Shown piece after piece: positions 1 through 9,028 of a DNA stretch of 60,740 bases. Origin of the DNA: a virus; the IMG/VR virus record IMGVR_UViG_3300044825_002458, positions 1 through 60,740 of that record; one strand, written 5' to 3'. Made by a program: the position numbers and the translations under genes. Each line of letters begins with the position of its first letter. Positions within the stretch are counted from its first letter, which is position 1. The notes under the pieces are model-generated. The model was not told where the DNA came from and searched no databases. It worked only from the letters and a program-made list of their open reading frames with translations.

Positions 1-164
1 TGCCGGGTGTTGCGGGTAGCCCGGGTAGGACCACGATTAACACGACATCATCAACCGGCACTGGTGGTTCGCCAGGTCCGTGGATTCGGCATCCAAGCTC
101 GGTATCACTTGTGTACTCACTACAGGGACTTGGGGCAGTTGCCGGCGGTATCGAGGTGTACTAA
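1..164 (+). CDS. Glycine-rich tail fibre protein, 3' fragment
   Basis: This is the last part of the same gene found complete at 59605-60732. It is open in frame from base 3 to the TAA at 162-164 and is split by the contig ends. Its stop overlaps the next start as TAATG, which indicates translational coupling to the hub gene. It is not a separate gene. Confidence 0.9.
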   Translation, partial: PGVAGSPGRTTINTTSSTGTGGSPGPWIRHPSSVSLVYSLQGLGAVAGGIEVY

Positions 165-172
165 TGAAGCTC
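1..172. repeat. Direct terminal repeat, copy 1
   Basis: Bases 1-172 match bases 60569-60740 except at position 45 (A here, G at 60613). This is the overlap expected when a circular or terminally redundant phage genome is assembled as a linear contig. It cuts through the glycine-rich fibre gene and ends inside the first codons of the hub gene. The single difference changes one codon (Thr here, Ala in the other copy). Confidence 0.95.
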
Positions 173-1252
173 ACAATCTGCGACGGTGCTAAGTCACTGC
201 TAGACTTCAACACTTACCGTATCGCAAAGCTGTGGAAGATTACTCGTAGAGACGGCTGGGTTCGCCGATACACCAGTCACAATCGAGCAATCGAGTTCAT
301 GGGTGAGGCGTTCTACCCCACTAAAGGTGCCGCGGGATCCGCCTCTCATCGCGAGACAGGGTTCAAAGGTCAAAACTTCGAAGCCATCGGCGTCATCAGT
401 GACGATGATATTACCGCTGAAGACCTGGCGAATAACAAGTTCGACGGTGCTCGGGTGTACCAGTGGCTGGTTGACTGGAAGTTCCCGTTCTTTGGTTACT
501 TCAATTACGCAGTGATGGTCATAAAAGATCATGACTTCGATGGGTCATCTTGGAAAGCCCAAGTAGAAGGCCCCGCTGCATGGCTAGAGCAAAGCATCGG
601 TGACGTCTATGACCCAACTTGCCGCCGTAGGTATGGAAAAGTTGGCTGTAATCGAATCATCGACACTGACTCGGCGGCTACTCGTAGTCAACAGCTCTAT
701 GATGCCAATGGTACTCCAACCACAATGGGGTCAATCAATGGTCATCCACAAGAAATCCTGAACGAAGCTAATCAATTGATGGGCTGGAAGGACAGGTGGA
801 TGAAGGTCACCGGCGTTCGAGTGGCCACACCGCCAATTGGTGAAACCAATTCGGACGTATCATTCTACCTCAATACCTCAGACATTGCCAACGACTACGC
901 TTCGAACGATCCCTCTGCAATTTCAGCGGGCACGGTTGACTTGTTCGACCTCCAAACCGAAGGTGGATGGTTTACTTACGGTACACTGAAGTTCGACACA
1001 GGGGCTCTAGCTTCTACATTGATCCACGAGATTCACTTGTATGAGCAACCGTATACTTCACCGTATATCAAAGTAACGCTTAGAGTCCCGCAACTTACAG
1101 CACCGAACGTCGGCGATACCGTTACTTTGATTACAGGCTGCAACCGGTCAATGGATCATTGTAGGCTCAAGAATGGTAATCAGAAGTTCTTTGGCGGGTT
1201 CATCTTCATACCAGGCCCCGACGCTATCTACCAGAGACCTGGTTCCATCTAG
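164..1252 (+). CDS. Tail hub protein, DUF2163 / phage BR0599 family
   Basis: A 362-residue structural protein expected in the baseplate hub at the tail tip, equivalent to gp13 of the Rhodobacter gene transfer agent. Visible family marks are the central WLVDW motif followed by a region ending VYDPTCRRRYG, and a C-terminal segment with CNRSMDHCRLK, a phenylalanine-rich stretch and a PGPDA end, as in the C-terminal domain of DUF2163 proteins. I chose the ATG at 164 because it overlaps the upstream stop as TAATG. An in-frame ATG at 80 would overlap the fibre gene by 85 bases. The neighbours (DUF2460 upstream, NlpC/P60 peptidase and tip protein downstream) give the gene-transfer-agent order. Family call is firm; the hub role is inferred from that order. 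Confidence 0.85.
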   Translation: MKLTICDGAKSLLDFNTYRIAKLWKITRRDGWVRRYTSHNRAIEFMGEAFYPTKGAAGSASHRETGFKGQNFEAIGVISDDDITAEDLANNKFDGARVYQWLVDWKFPFFGYFNYAVMVIKDHDFDGSSWKAQVEGPAAWLEQSIGDVYDPTCRRRYGKVGCNRIIDTDSAATRSQQLYDANGTPTTMGSINGHPQEILNEANQLMGWKDRWMKVTGVRVATPPIGETNSDVSFYLNTSDIANDYASNDPSAISAGTVDLFDLQTEGGWFTYGTLKFDTGALASTLIHEIHLYEQPYTSPYIKVTLRVPQLTAPNVGDTVTLITGCNRSMDHCRLKNGNQKFFGGFIFIPGPDAIYQRPGSI

Positions 1253-1709
1253 TGAGTTCGAAGTACCGCTCTCACTGAACGAGCAACGTCGAGTTGACTT
1301 GATACGGTATGTTGATACCGTCTTAGTTGGTAAGAAGTGGGTTCACCAGGGCCGTAACCCCGTATCGGGGTTCGACTGTATCGGATTCATCCTACTATGT
1401 TCATGGTACCTTGGCGAACGTACCAAAGACTTTACCGCGTATGGCGAAGAGCCCAAGTCGTCGCTACTTGTAGCTAACACCCAGGAAAGAGCGGTAAGAA
1501 TTTCGCTGAGCCAGTCCATACCAGGTGATTTCTTCATTTTCTGGGTCAATGAAAATACCCGACGTCCTCGACACTTTGGCATGCTCGGTTATAATCGTGC
1601 CGTGTACCACTCAGATCGACGACTCGGCGGCCTAGCTAAGGACCTAAATTCCGAGCAGCTGAATAGGGTCGATTCGGTTTGGCGATTCAAGTCGCTTTCA
1701 ATGGACTAG
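1173..1709 (+). CDS. NlpC/P60-type tail peptidase
   Basis: A cysteine peptidase of the NlpC/P60 fold that probably cleaves peptidoglycan cross-links during DNA entry, equivalent to gp14 of the gene transfer agent. The catalytic cysteine lies in a GFDCIGF motif (about residue 69), and the candidate histidine in PRHFGML (about residue 134) follows a strand starting PGDFFIF. The start is uncertain. The only in-frame ATG (1173) overlaps the hub gene by 80 bases. The conserved domain starts near 1290, so a rarer start such as CTG 1275 or TTG 1299 is possible. No strong ribosome binding site decides it. Confidence 0.8.
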   Translation: MVIRSSLAGSSSYQAPTLSTRDLVPSSEFEVPLSLNEQRRVDLIRYVDTVLVGKKWVHQGRNPVSGFDCIGFILLCSWYLGERTKDFTAYGEEPKSSLLVANTQERAVRISLSQSIPGDFFIFWVNENTRRPRHFGMLGYNRAVYHSDRRLGGLAKDLNSEQLNRVDSVWRFKSLSMD

Positions 1710-1715
1710 GTAGGT

Positions 1716-4700
1716 ATGGCAACTATCGCCTTAGGAATAGTCGGCGGATACCTAGGTGGGCCGTATGGGTCGCAGATCGGTATGGCAGTGGGGGCCTATA
1801 TCGATGCCCAGTACCTATTTCCATTGATGAACTCCACCGACCATCCGCCGTCCGTCAATGACTTCGGATTGTCGGGCCTATCGCCGGGTTCTCCCATCAT
1901 CATTGCGATAGGCGGTAAGTGTAGGTTCCCCGGTCAGTACATCTGGACAAGCGAAGTACGCGAACTTGAGTCATCACAGGGCGGAAAGCACGGTGGTGGC
2001 CAGCAAGCGTATATGTGGGACTACAATGTGGATATCGCAGTCTCACTCGGTGACGGTCCGTACTTTGTTGGTACACTTAACTCGGACGATGGGCTTCAAA
2101 AAGTACTAGCCGATAATCAAGTCATCTATGACACTAGCCCCCCGCCAGTAGCCGCGAGCAATGACTTTGAACTCGAGTCGTATGCTCAAGTGTGGATTGA
2201 CCCAACCACCGGGCAAACTCGTGTCACTATCAAAGTCCTAGTGATCCATGAGGGAACTAGTGGAATCGACTTGTCAGTATTCCGAGTAGGAGCTCAAGTT
2301 GGTACAGTTCAGATGGGCTCAGGTGTCACTGGCTCACCGTCGTATCAATACAACAACAGCCCAAGCTTTCCGCTGGTTGTCTTGAGCGCGGGTAAAACTC
2401 ACCCGGTAACTGGGAAGAGCTTCCTCAAGCTTCGTGGTGATACGTATACTTCAGTAGCGTTCGAGAGCACTCCCGCGTATGGGGGCGTCGCCGTTCTCGG
2501 CGGTCCACTCACTGAAGCCAGTGTATTCTACTGGGACCCCCAGGTATTCTCCACCTCATCATTCGCAAGTCTGACGTTCTACCCTGGCGAAGGCCTCGAG
2601 GCGTATAATCCCGCGCGGCAACCGATAGATGGTACCATCTTCGCAGAGATCAACGAAGGTCAGTCTATTGGTCATGCATTTGCAGGCCTAGCGTACTTCA
2701 AGATCCTCAATCTCAATCTGAATCCCTATGGCAATCGATTCCCGATGTTCGAGGTGATTGCCAAGCAACAGGTACACTCATATCAATCGGCTCTCGCGTA
2801 TGTCTTTAATCGCGGCGGCATGTTGGACAGTCAGTACGACGTTAGTAAAGTAGACCCATACTTAATGGGCGGATACATCATTAGGGGACCGATGGCTATT
2901 CGAGAGGCTCTTCAGCCACTAGCGGTAGCCATGGACATCCTCGGTCAGGAAGACGAAGACCGGATTCGACTGTTCAATCGCACTAACGCGGAAGTGGTGG
3001 TAATCGACGACGAGGATATCGGCACTGCACCGCCGGGCGAGCAGTCAGCATTTCCGGTTAAGTTCACCAACGTCAACAGTTCAAAGAAGGCTAGTCAGTT
3101 TGTTGTCAGCTTCAATGACATCGACAATGACTGCCAGCCTAATTCGGTAAGGGCCATTCGAGTCGATGTTGACCCTCTGCAACAACTTGTAAACCAGATC
3201 ACCCTACCGATCTCGATGACTGTTCTTGAAGCCCAGCTTATTGCTGACAGGTTGCTATGGCAAAGCAATCAGCAGGCTAAGCGGTTTCAGATGCAGTTGC
3301 CGTTCAAGTACATTATCGTAGGCGAGAACACCAAGATCCAATTCAACGCATTCGGTAAGACGTGGGTTGGGTTGGTTCAAACCGCCGAGCTCTCCGCTAC
3401 TTCGGGCTGTATCCAGGTTGAGGGCTTTATCGATCACCAGATTGAGTTCACGGCTCAGTCATCCAACTACTCCGAGAGGTCTGGTAACGTCGATAGGCCA
3501 AGTCCACTTAGTAACCCGCTCATTACCGGCATTGTCGATGTAGCGGGCCTGTTCGAGGAGGACCTGGATATCCCGGGTGTGTACTTGCCCACTACTCAGT
3601 CACACCCCGGATCACTCGGCGGTTCGGGGGCAACTGGCGGCGTCCTGTTCTATAGTGAGCATGATGCAGAGGACTATCGCCAAGTAAAGGTACTTCCCCA
3701 GAATGCCCGGATCGGTCGAACGACCGATGTTCTCGCTCCTGGTCCTATTGGTATCTGGGACACTACTTCAACCGTGAACATCGTTCTCGAGGGTGATGCG
3801 ACGCTGGAGAACAGAACTGAGGACGAGGTGCTCAATGGCGCTAATCATGGAGTTATTGGCGGCGAGGTAATCGCGTGGCAACACGCCACACTGGAGAGTG
3901 ATGGGTCATGGACACTGAGCCAACTACTTAGAGGCTTACGAGATACTGATGATGCGATAGCTCTTCACGCAGTGAATGACGGCTTTTACCAAGTCGATCG
4001 GAACACAAGGAACTTTGTCCCGCTCCATCGCGCGAACTTGGTCAATAAGACCATCGACTTCAAGTTTGTACCCACTCGAGGGCTGGTCGATGATGCTCAA
4101 GTAGTTACTGTAACCGTAAGAAGTCAAAACGCCAAGCCGTTTAAGCCCACATCTCTTACAGTCTCACCCGCTACTAATGGGTGGCTGATCGGTTGGGAAC
4201 CAGTAACCAGGGTCTTCTACGACATGTTCGGCGAGCAGTTGTGGACTGACTTGGAGACTAGCGAAGAATACAGGCTCGAGCTATTTGCTGACGGTTCTAA
4301 CGTACTGACCGATATCCCCGCCCTAACAATATCCGCTAGATCTACTGAGCACAATCTCACTAATGCTGAGGTTGAGTCTGCCTTTACTTCGATACCGACA
4401 TCTTTCATTGTATCGGTAAGGCAGCTTGGTCGAGCGGGTGTCTCAAAGCCTGCTTACACAGATGTAGCTGGTAGTAGCGGCGGAACTAGCACTGTCGACC
4501 CGTTCGAAAGCACATTGGTGACCGTGCCGCTCGCTAATGAGTTCAGCACCACCAGCGAAACCCCCGTTAACGTAACGGGGTTGGAATTCACACCCCAACC
4601 GGGTAGCACATACCTTGTAGAGGTGTACTTGATTATTCGATCGGAAGAGCCGATTGTTACAACGCTACCGGGGATCGTCATCCCGACTGAGATGACGCCA

Positions 4701-4736
4701 TCCGGACACTGGATGCAGGTCTTCGACAACAACTAG
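1716..4736 (+). CDS. Tail tip / receptor-contact protein, gp15-like
   Basis: A large 1006-residue central tip protein related to the megatron of gene transfer agents and to lambda J. The N-terminus (residues 3-28) is a glycine- and alanine-rich hydrophobic segment typical of this family and may insert in the host membrane. A segment near residues 395-440 (PLAVAMDILGQEDEDRIRL) fits the phage tail domain seen in this family (PF13550-like). The C-terminal third has Ig-like beta-rich sequence. I see no obvious TIM-barrel glycosidase insert, and the protein is shorter than cellular-type gp15 (about 1300 residues). It has a GGTAGGT stretch just before the ATG. Its position after the NlpC/P60 peptidase supports the call. 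Confidence 0.8.
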   Translation: MATIALGIVGGYLGGPYGSQIGMAVGAYIDAQYLFPLMNSTDHPPSVNDFGLSGLSPGSPIIIAIGGKCRFPGQYIWTSEVRELESSQGGKHGGGQQAYMWDYNVDIAVSLGDGPYFVGTLNSDDGLQKVLADNQVIYDTSPPPVAASNDFELESYAQVWIDPTTGQTRVTIKVLVIHEGTSGIDLSVFRVGAQVGTVQMGSGVTGSPSYQYNNSPSFPLVVLSAGKTHPVTGKSFLKLRGDTYTSVAFESTPAYGGVAVLGGPLTEASVFYWDPQVFSTSSFASLTFYPGEGLEAYNPARQPIDGTIFAEINEGQSIGHAFAGLAYFKILNLNLNPYGNRFPMFEVIAKQQVHSYQSALAYVFNRGGMLDSQYDVSKVDPYLMGGYIIRGPMAIREALQPLAVAMDILGQEDEDRIRLFNRTNAEVVVIDDEDIGTAPPGEQSAFPVKFTNVNSSKKASQFVVSFNDIDNDCQPNSVRAIRVDVDPLQQLVNQITLPISMTVLEAQLIADRLLWQSNQQAKRFQMQLPFKYIIVGENTKIQFNAFGKTWVGLVQTAELSATSGCIQVEGFIDHQIEFTAQSSNYSERSGNVDRPSPLSNPLITGIVDVAGLFEEDLDIPGVYLPTTQSHPGSLGGSGATGGVLFYSEHDAEDYRQVKVLPQNARIGRTTDVLAPGPIGIWDTTSTVNIVLEGDATLENRTEDEVLNGANHGVIGGEVIAWQHATLESDGSWTLSQLLRGLRDTDDAIALHAVNDGFYQVDRNTRNFVPLHRANLVNKTIDFKFVPTRGLVDDAQVVTVTVRSQNAKPFKPTSLTVSPATNGWLIGWEPVTRVFYDMFGEQLWTDLETSEEYRLELFADGSNVLTDIPALTISARSTEHNLTNAEVESAFTSIPTSFIVSVRQLGRAGVSKPAYTDVAGSSGGTSTVDPFESTLVTVPLANEFSTTSETPVNVTGLEFTPQPGSTYLVEVYLIIRSEEPIVTTLPGIVIPTEMTPSGHWMQVFDNN

Positions 4737-4752
4737 AAACGAGGTAACTCAC

Positions 4753-5178
4753 ATGGCAGCAGGAGCTTGGACTTTCACGAATGCGGGCCGCACGGCCCTT
4801 CTCGATGGTACGTTTGACCTGAACAGCGACACCTTCAAGTGCGCGCTGTTTCTCAGCACGTCTAACATCGGCTCGGGCAGCACGACCTATGCCGGTTTGA
4901 CGAACGAACATGCGAACGCGAACGGCTACACCACGGGCGGCATCGGGGTCACGCTGACGCTCTCGGGTACGACCGCTGTTACGGTGGACATCTCCACCGA
5001 CCCGGTGTGGACCGCATCGGGTGGCAGCATCACGGCTCGGTACGCTGTCATCTACGAGGTGGGAGGCAACGTTCTGTGCTACTGTCTGTTGGACAACACT
5101 CCGGCGGACGTCACTGCAACGAACACCAACACGCTCACCGTCGCAGCGAACGCTTCCGGCGTTTTCACACTGTCCTAG
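4753..5178 (+). CDS. Small virion structural protein
   Basis: A 141-residue protein rich in Ser, Thr, Gly and Ala with alternating beta-strand patterns. It begins with WTFTNAGRTALLDGTFDL and has a TFKCALF strand. Proteins of this type are common next to tail fibres in environmental phages, but no biochemical role is known to me. It lies between the tip protein and a fibre-like gene, and an AACGAGG stretch precedes the ATG. Tail-tip or fibre-associated function is inferred from position and composition only. Confidence 0.55.
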   Translation: MAAGAWTFTNAGRTALLDGTFDLNSDTFKCALFLSTSNIGSGSTTYAGLTNEHANANGYTTGGIGVTLTLSGTTAVTVDISTDPVWTASGGSITARYAVIYEVGGNVLCYCLLDNTPADVTATNTNTLTVAANASGVFTLS

Positions 5179-5196
5179 TAGCAGCGGGAGCCGGTC

Positions 5197-6462
5197 ATGG
5201 CAATCACCTTCTTCGGAGCTGCATCTGTTCCCGCTGACGGCGCAGCAACGACCAACGCGACAACCACTATCACGTTGACCCCACCTGCCTCGATGCAGGA
5301 CGGGGATTTGGTGATTGTCTCTCTCCTGCAGAGGGGCACTGCCACATTCTCAGTCGGCGTCGCCGGTGGACAGAGTTGGAACTCCGTCGGTAGGTCTACT
5401 GACACTAACATCGCGACTGAGACCTACTGGTGCAGGTTCAATGGGACCTGGGGAGCAAATCCGAGGTTTGACTTCTCTGCGGGAACGTGTACTAGCGCGG
5501 TGATGCACGTCTTCCGCCCGAGCACATCCACGAATCTCTGGAAGGTCGACGTAAATGCCGATCAAGCGGCATTCAGCGCATCCACTTCGGCTCGGACGAT
5601 CACTGGTCAAACGACAACGATGCCCAGCACCGTCTCGTATGCGAGATGGGTGACCGCCGACGATAATACCTGGGGTTCGTTGACTGGAACTGGCTGGTCG
5701 GTTGCGGGCGACGCGCAGTATCGGAATACTTCGGGCAGCGACCAATCGTTGTCGATGGCTTACTTCATCGGCACATCAGCAGGCGCTACCGGAAACGTGA
5801 GCAAGACTGAGTTGACACTCGGCGGAGATGCCGGTGTGTCTCTCATAATGTCTTTCGGCGAATACGTAGATACTACCGTAACGCCGGACACGATCGACAT
5901 TGGGCTTACTACGTATGCTCCAACAGTCTCGACTACTTCTAACGCCTTAGTCGTTCCTGACGCCGTCGACCTGGGCACTACGGGCTACTCCCCGACTGTA
6001 ACCGCGACCGATCACAAGGTAGTAACACCTAACGCCGTAGATCTTGGGATCACGCCGTATGCTCCGACAGTCTCAACTCCAGCAGGCGATAGCAAAGTAG
6101 TTACTCCGGATACAATCGATCTGGGTATTACTCCTTTTGCCCCAGCGGTATCAACATCCGACCACAAGACGGTAATTCCAGACCCCGCAGCGTTGACGAT
6201 CGCTGCCTATGCCCCGACCGTATTGGCATCCGGCAATATCGTCGTTACGCCGGGTACTGCATCACTAACTATTTCGACGTTCGCGCCGTCGGTAGGCGGC
6301 ACTGATCTCCTAAGGTATATGGCTATAGGCGGTTGTGTTTTAGTAACCGGCCTATCGCCGACTGGTCAAGTTCAGGTCACAGTAGCTTCGGAGGCGGCTG
6401 GGACCATCATGTCTGTACTACCCGGATCTTTCATTCGATATCGTCGAATGAGTCAGCCATAG
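5197..6462 (+). CDS. Repeat-containing tail fibre-like protein
   Basis: A 421-residue beta-rich protein. Residues 1-225 form a jelly-roll-like domain beginning AITFFGAASVPADG with PASMQDGDLVIVSLLQR, a pattern seen in phage fibre proteins. Residues about 228-367 hold six tandem repeats of 24-26 residues with the pattern VTPDxxDLGIxxYAPTVSTxxxxxV. The repeats suggest an extended stalk. GGAG lies nine bases before the ATG. The role in host contact is inferred from its place downstream of the tip gene. Confidence 0.6.
   Translation: MAITFFGAASVPADGAATTNATTTITLTPPASMQDGDLVIVSLLQRGTATFSVGVAGGQSWNSVGRSTDTNIATETYWCRFNGTWGANPRFDFSAGTCTSAVMHVFRPSTSTNLWKVDVNADQAAFSASTSARTITGQTTTMPSTVSYARWVTADDNTWGSLTGTGWSVAGDAQYRNTSGSDQSLSMAYFIGTSAGATGNVSKTELTLGGDAGVSLIMSFGEYVDTTVTPDTIDIGLTTYAPTVSTTSNALVVPDAVDLGTTGYSPTVTATDHKVVTPNAVDLGITPYAPTVSTPAGDSKVVTPDTIDLGITPFAPAVSTSDHKTVIPDPAALTIAAYAPTVLASGNIVVTPGTASLTISTFAPSVGGTDLLRYMAIGGCVLVTGLSPTGQVQVTVASEAAGTIMSVLPGSFIRYRRMSQP
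5878..6297 (+). repeat. Six tandem 24-26-residue coding repeats
   Basis: Within the fibre-like gene, six diverged copies of a repeat encode (V/I)(V/T)PDxxDLxIxxYAPTVSxx. Copies begin near 5878, 5950, 6022, 6100, 6172 and 6244. The divergence between copies suggests an old expansion under protein-level selection rather than a recent slippage event. Confidence 0.75.
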
Positions 6463-6469
6463 GTAAAGC

Positions 6470-6952
6470 ATGTCCGACCCCCAAACTTTTCTCCCCCGTC
6501 AAGAATTCGCGGCCTTTCAGCAAACGGTTCAGCGGTCATTCGACGACGTTCACCAGGAGTTCGCCGCCTCTAGGGCCGAATGGAAACGCGACTTCGGAAC
6601 ACTGGCCCAAAAGATCGACTCTCTTACGACGCGGGGGACCGATTGGAAGGCCATTTTCTCCGCAATGAGCGTCGCGGTATCAATCATTGGCGCAGTGGGC
6701 GGGGTGGTCGCGTTCGCCATCTTCGCACGAGTAGACGCCGCCGACCTACTTGCACGTGAACGGGACAATACTCAAGCCGAGCGCCTCATCTCGATCTCCA
6801 GGAGGGCAGATGAGCTTGAGTCCACAATGCGCCGGAGTTGGACAAAGGAAGACCACGTTACTTTCACCCAAAAAGAGCTCGACAAGCAAGACCGCTTGTT
6901 AGAAGAGCTTAGGGCTAGGCTTCGAGCGGTCGAAACCGGAGAAAAGAAATGA
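6470..6952 (+). CDS. Coiled-coil membrane protein
   Basis: A 160-residue protein with an N-terminal helical domain rich in charged residues (1-60), one strong membrane segment at about residues 66-88 (FSAMSVAVSIIGAVGGVVAF), and a C-terminal coiled coil (95-158) rich in Glu, Lys and Arg. A single membrane anchor with a long periplasmic-type coiled coil resembles an inner-membrane spanin or a holin-associated protein, but no family motif confirms this. It sits at the end of the late operon, where lysis genes are common, and its stop overlaps the next start as ATGA. Confidence 0.55.
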   Translation: MSDPQTFLPRQEFAAFQQTVQRSFDDVHQEFAASRAEWKRDFGTLAQKIDSLTTRGTDWKAIFSAMSVAVSIIGAVGGVVAFAIFARVDAADLLARERDNTQAERLISISRRADELESTMRRSWTKEDHVTFTQKELDKQDRLLEELRARLRAVETGEKK

Positions 6953-7614
6953 CTACCACATCAAAGCTTGGATTCAGTCGGTTAGTTGATGGTGCTCGAC
7001 ACAACTTGATCCGGGTCAATGAAGCGCTTGAGCTCATTGATGCGTTAATCGGGTGTCGGATTGCCACTGCGGAACTAACCGACGCGCCTCCTTCGTCACC
7101 CGCTAGTGGAGACGCGTACATCGTTGGAGCCTCGCCAACTGGCTTGTGGGCCGACGCCACAGAAGGTCATCTTGCAGTGTGGGTGACCACTCGTTGGATG
7201 TTCATTGACCTTGACACCGCGGGCCTTGCAACGTTGATTGATACCAATGACGGTAAGATCAAGATCAAGGAACCAGGTGAAGCCAACCTGGTGAGCGTCA
7301 TCCCCGACTACTCAATCGGCACGGCTCAATGGACGGGCCAGTTCACCAGCGACGGCCGAAAAATCTACCGTCAGAAGTTCACATTCTCGGGGTTCACCGA
7401 TCCCGGCGAAGAGGTCATCGAGCATTCACTGGCCCTTGATCTGAGCGAGACGTATGTCGAGCACATGCAAATCCTAACGGCCTCTTCGGTGAAGTCGACG
7501 TTCGGCAATGGCTTCTCGGTATACGTGGACTCCGCGTATGTGGGGCTGACTTCAACAGATACCCCATTGGATCACACGTTTCATGTCTGGATTCGATACG
7601 CATTGACAGCGTAG
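6949..7614 (+). CDS. DUF2793-containing virion protein
   Basis: The first 100 of 221 residues fit DUF2793: a helical start with VNEALELIDALIG, then PPSSPASGDAYIVGASPTGLW, then HLAVWVTTRWMFID. In relatives this module occurs in tail fibres and gene-transfer-agent-like tails. The remaining residues form a separate beta-rich domain that may contact the receptor. It is the last gene of the late transcript and is followed by a stem-loop. Function in adsorption is inferred. Confidence 0.7.
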   Translation: MTTTSKLGFSRLVDGARHNLIRVNEALELIDALIGCRIATAELTDAPPSSPASGDAYIVGASPTGLWADATEGHLAVWVTTRWMFIDLDTAGLATLIDTNDGKIKIKEPGEANLVSVIPDYSIGTAQWTGQFTSDGRKIYRQKFTFSGFTDPGEEVIEHSLALDLSETYVEHMQILTASSVKSTFGNGFSVYVDSAYVGLTSTDTPLDHTFHVWIRYALTA

Positions 7615-7706
7615 GAACGTGCCAAGAGCATGCCAGCACGTCGCGTGTTGCGTTTCTCATTCTAGAACGACTAGAATGACTAGTGCGTCATTCTCAGCGT
7701 CTAGAA
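7615..7706. terminator. Stem-loop between convergent operons
   Basis: The plus-strand late operon ends at 7614 and the minus-strand early operon ends at 7707. Between them a perfect 9-bp inverted repeat (7657-7665 and 7671-7679, loop AACGA) forms TCATTCTAG/CTAGAATGA. A degenerate copy of the same bases follows at 7687-7707. There is no clean T-tract, so bidirectional termination is likely but unproven. Confidence 0.55.
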
Positions 7707-8108
7707 TCAGCTGCCAAGCGCTTTGATTGAGACGCCCAGCGCTCGAAGCTCTTCCACCGCAGCGGGGTTTTGACATACTACCCGCATAGCGGACTCAAGG
7801 AGATCCAGTTTCTCGTCAGCCGCCTTAAGCTGTCTCTTCAAGTCAATGACTTGGTTAGTCAAGATAGTATTCTGAGCCTTGACGCACTTGTCCGACTTGT
7901 TAACCAAGGCTTCTTTGAGCTTGTCGGCCAGCTTCTCAACCTTTAGCTCGAGCCCTCTATTGGCCGATTGAGTGTTGTGTAGGGCCGCGTGAGACTCAAG
8001 CAATGCCTCGAGTACCGGAATCTCAACCTCTACGAATCGACTCCCTCGAGCTTTTGACTTTGAGCAAGCGGCGTGCAGCTTTGCTCGTTCTAGCCATGAT
8101 TTAGTCAC
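7707..8108 (-). CDS. Coiled-coil protein of unknown function
   Basis: A 133-residue protein with basic N-terminus and a long coiled coil (about 45-115, rich in Lys, Leu and Glu). I chose the GTG at 8108 because GGAGGT lies six bases upstream and it overlaps the previous stop as GTGA. An upstream in-frame ATG at 8168 would overlap 64 bases. No enzyme motif is visible. It is the last gene of the minus-strand early cluster. Confidence 0.6.
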   Translation of the reverse strand: MTKSWLERAKLHAACSKSKARGSRFVEVEIPVLEALLESHAALHNTQSANRGLELKVEKLADKLKEALVNKSDKCVKAQNTILTNQVIDLKRQLKAADEKLDLLESAMRVVCQNPAAVEELRALGVSIKALGS

Positions 8109-8641
8109 GGCGTTACCTCCCCGAGCTTCGCGAAGGCGTCTTCCAGCGCACTGTAGCCGCAGGTGCATCCACGCCAGTGCTGCGTTGCCTCGCAGACGTC
8201 GGTGTGCCCGTCGAGATCGAGGGCAGCCCGCGCGATCGCCACGAGGGCTTCGTAAGTCTCGATCTCCACCGGGATCACTCTCTCTTTCGGATACCAGTGG
8301 CGCATGTTTCGAGCCGCGACGGAAAGTTCGTCGAGCACCTTGATGGGGTCGGTCACAGTGTCCCCCCCTTGGCCGACTTCATGCATCGGGCGGTAGTCGG
8401 CGATCCAGCCAAGATCGGAAACCCGGTTGCGATCAGGTACAATGCCGAGCCTCCTGTGCGGTTGTTTCGACAGCCAATCCGTGAACGGGATGCTGAGGGT
8501 GCGATAACCGGGCTGGTTCTTCCAGATTGAGAAACCCCATATGTTCTTCGACCCGTCACGATGCGTGAGGATCTGGAACCAGTAAGGCCACACGGAACAG
8601 GCGTAGAAGCCATCGTCGAGCACCTTGGTGAGGTCCGCCAT
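8105..8641 (-). CDS. Hypothetical protein, 178 residues
   Basis: I do not recognise this protein. It has an aromatic N-terminus (FYACSVWPYWFQILTH), a Pro/Arg-rich middle, and C-terminal CTCGY preceded by HW. A zinc site using these Cys and His residues is possible but not convincing. Its start follows directly on the upstream membrane gene, within a chain of overlapping small genes. Confidence 0.55.
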   Translation of the reverse strand: MADLTKVLDDGFYACSVWPYWFQILTHRDGSKNIWGFSIWKNQPGYRTLSIPFTDWLSKQPHRRLGIVPDRNRVSDLGWIADYRPMHEVGQGGDTVTDPIKVLDELSVAARNMRHWYPKERVIPVEIETYEALVAIARAALDLDGHTDVCEATQHWRGCTCGYSALEDAFAKLGEVTP

Positions 8642-8820
8642 TAGAAGAACCTCCAGTTAGCGAGCGGCGCGGTCATCACGGCCACGAGTCCGACAGGTCC
8701 GAGGACCAGCGTCGCCAACAACGCGACCCACCATGGCGTCAGGCACCACAGAACGACGACACCGGCGAGGCACAGGACGCCGAACGCCAAGTGCGCGAGC
8801 GGCAGCAGTAGGTCAGCCAT
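8641..8820 (-). CDS. Small two-helix membrane protein
   Basis: A 59-residue protein that is almost entirely two hydrophobic helices (residues 3-28 and 30-50) with a short charged end. I place the start at ATG 8820, with GGAG nine bases upstream. An earlier in-frame ATG at 8850 adds an Arg-rich stretch inside the previous gene. It could act in holin-like, exclusion or membrane-remodelling roles; sequence alone does not decide. Confidence 0.6.
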   Translation of the reverse strand: MADLLLPLAHLAFGVLCLAGVVVLWCLTPWWVALLATLVLGPVGLVAVMTAPLANWRFF

Positions 8821-9028
8821 CGGTCGTCTCCTTCGCGTCTCTCGGGTCAACTGGGAAAGCCTTCTCGATCTCGTGCATCACGGCATCCAGAATCAGGTTC
8901 CTGAGTTTGTGCCTGTCGATGACGAGGCCACTCCACCGCGACCACTCACTCTGCCGCGCGTAGATGAGCTGGTCAATAGCGGTGAGGATGCTGCGCTCCA
9001 TGTCTGCGATGAGTCGTTGATTAGCCAT
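8813..9028 (-). CDS. Hypothetical small helical protein
   Basis: A 71-residue mostly helical protein (MANQRLIADMERSIL start) with mixed charges and no recognised motif. GGGGG lies upstream of its ATG. It overlaps both neighbours by eight bases, as expected in a coupled early operon. Confidence 0.55.
   Translation of the reverse strand: MANQRLIADMERSILTAIDQLIYARQSEWSRWSGLVIDRHKLRNLILDAVMHEIEKAFPVDPRDAKETTDG

Noticed and set aside
4563-4582. GTTAACGTAAC palindrome resembling the operator
   Set aside because: It is inside the tip-protein coding sequence, has different spacing and is likely coincidental.
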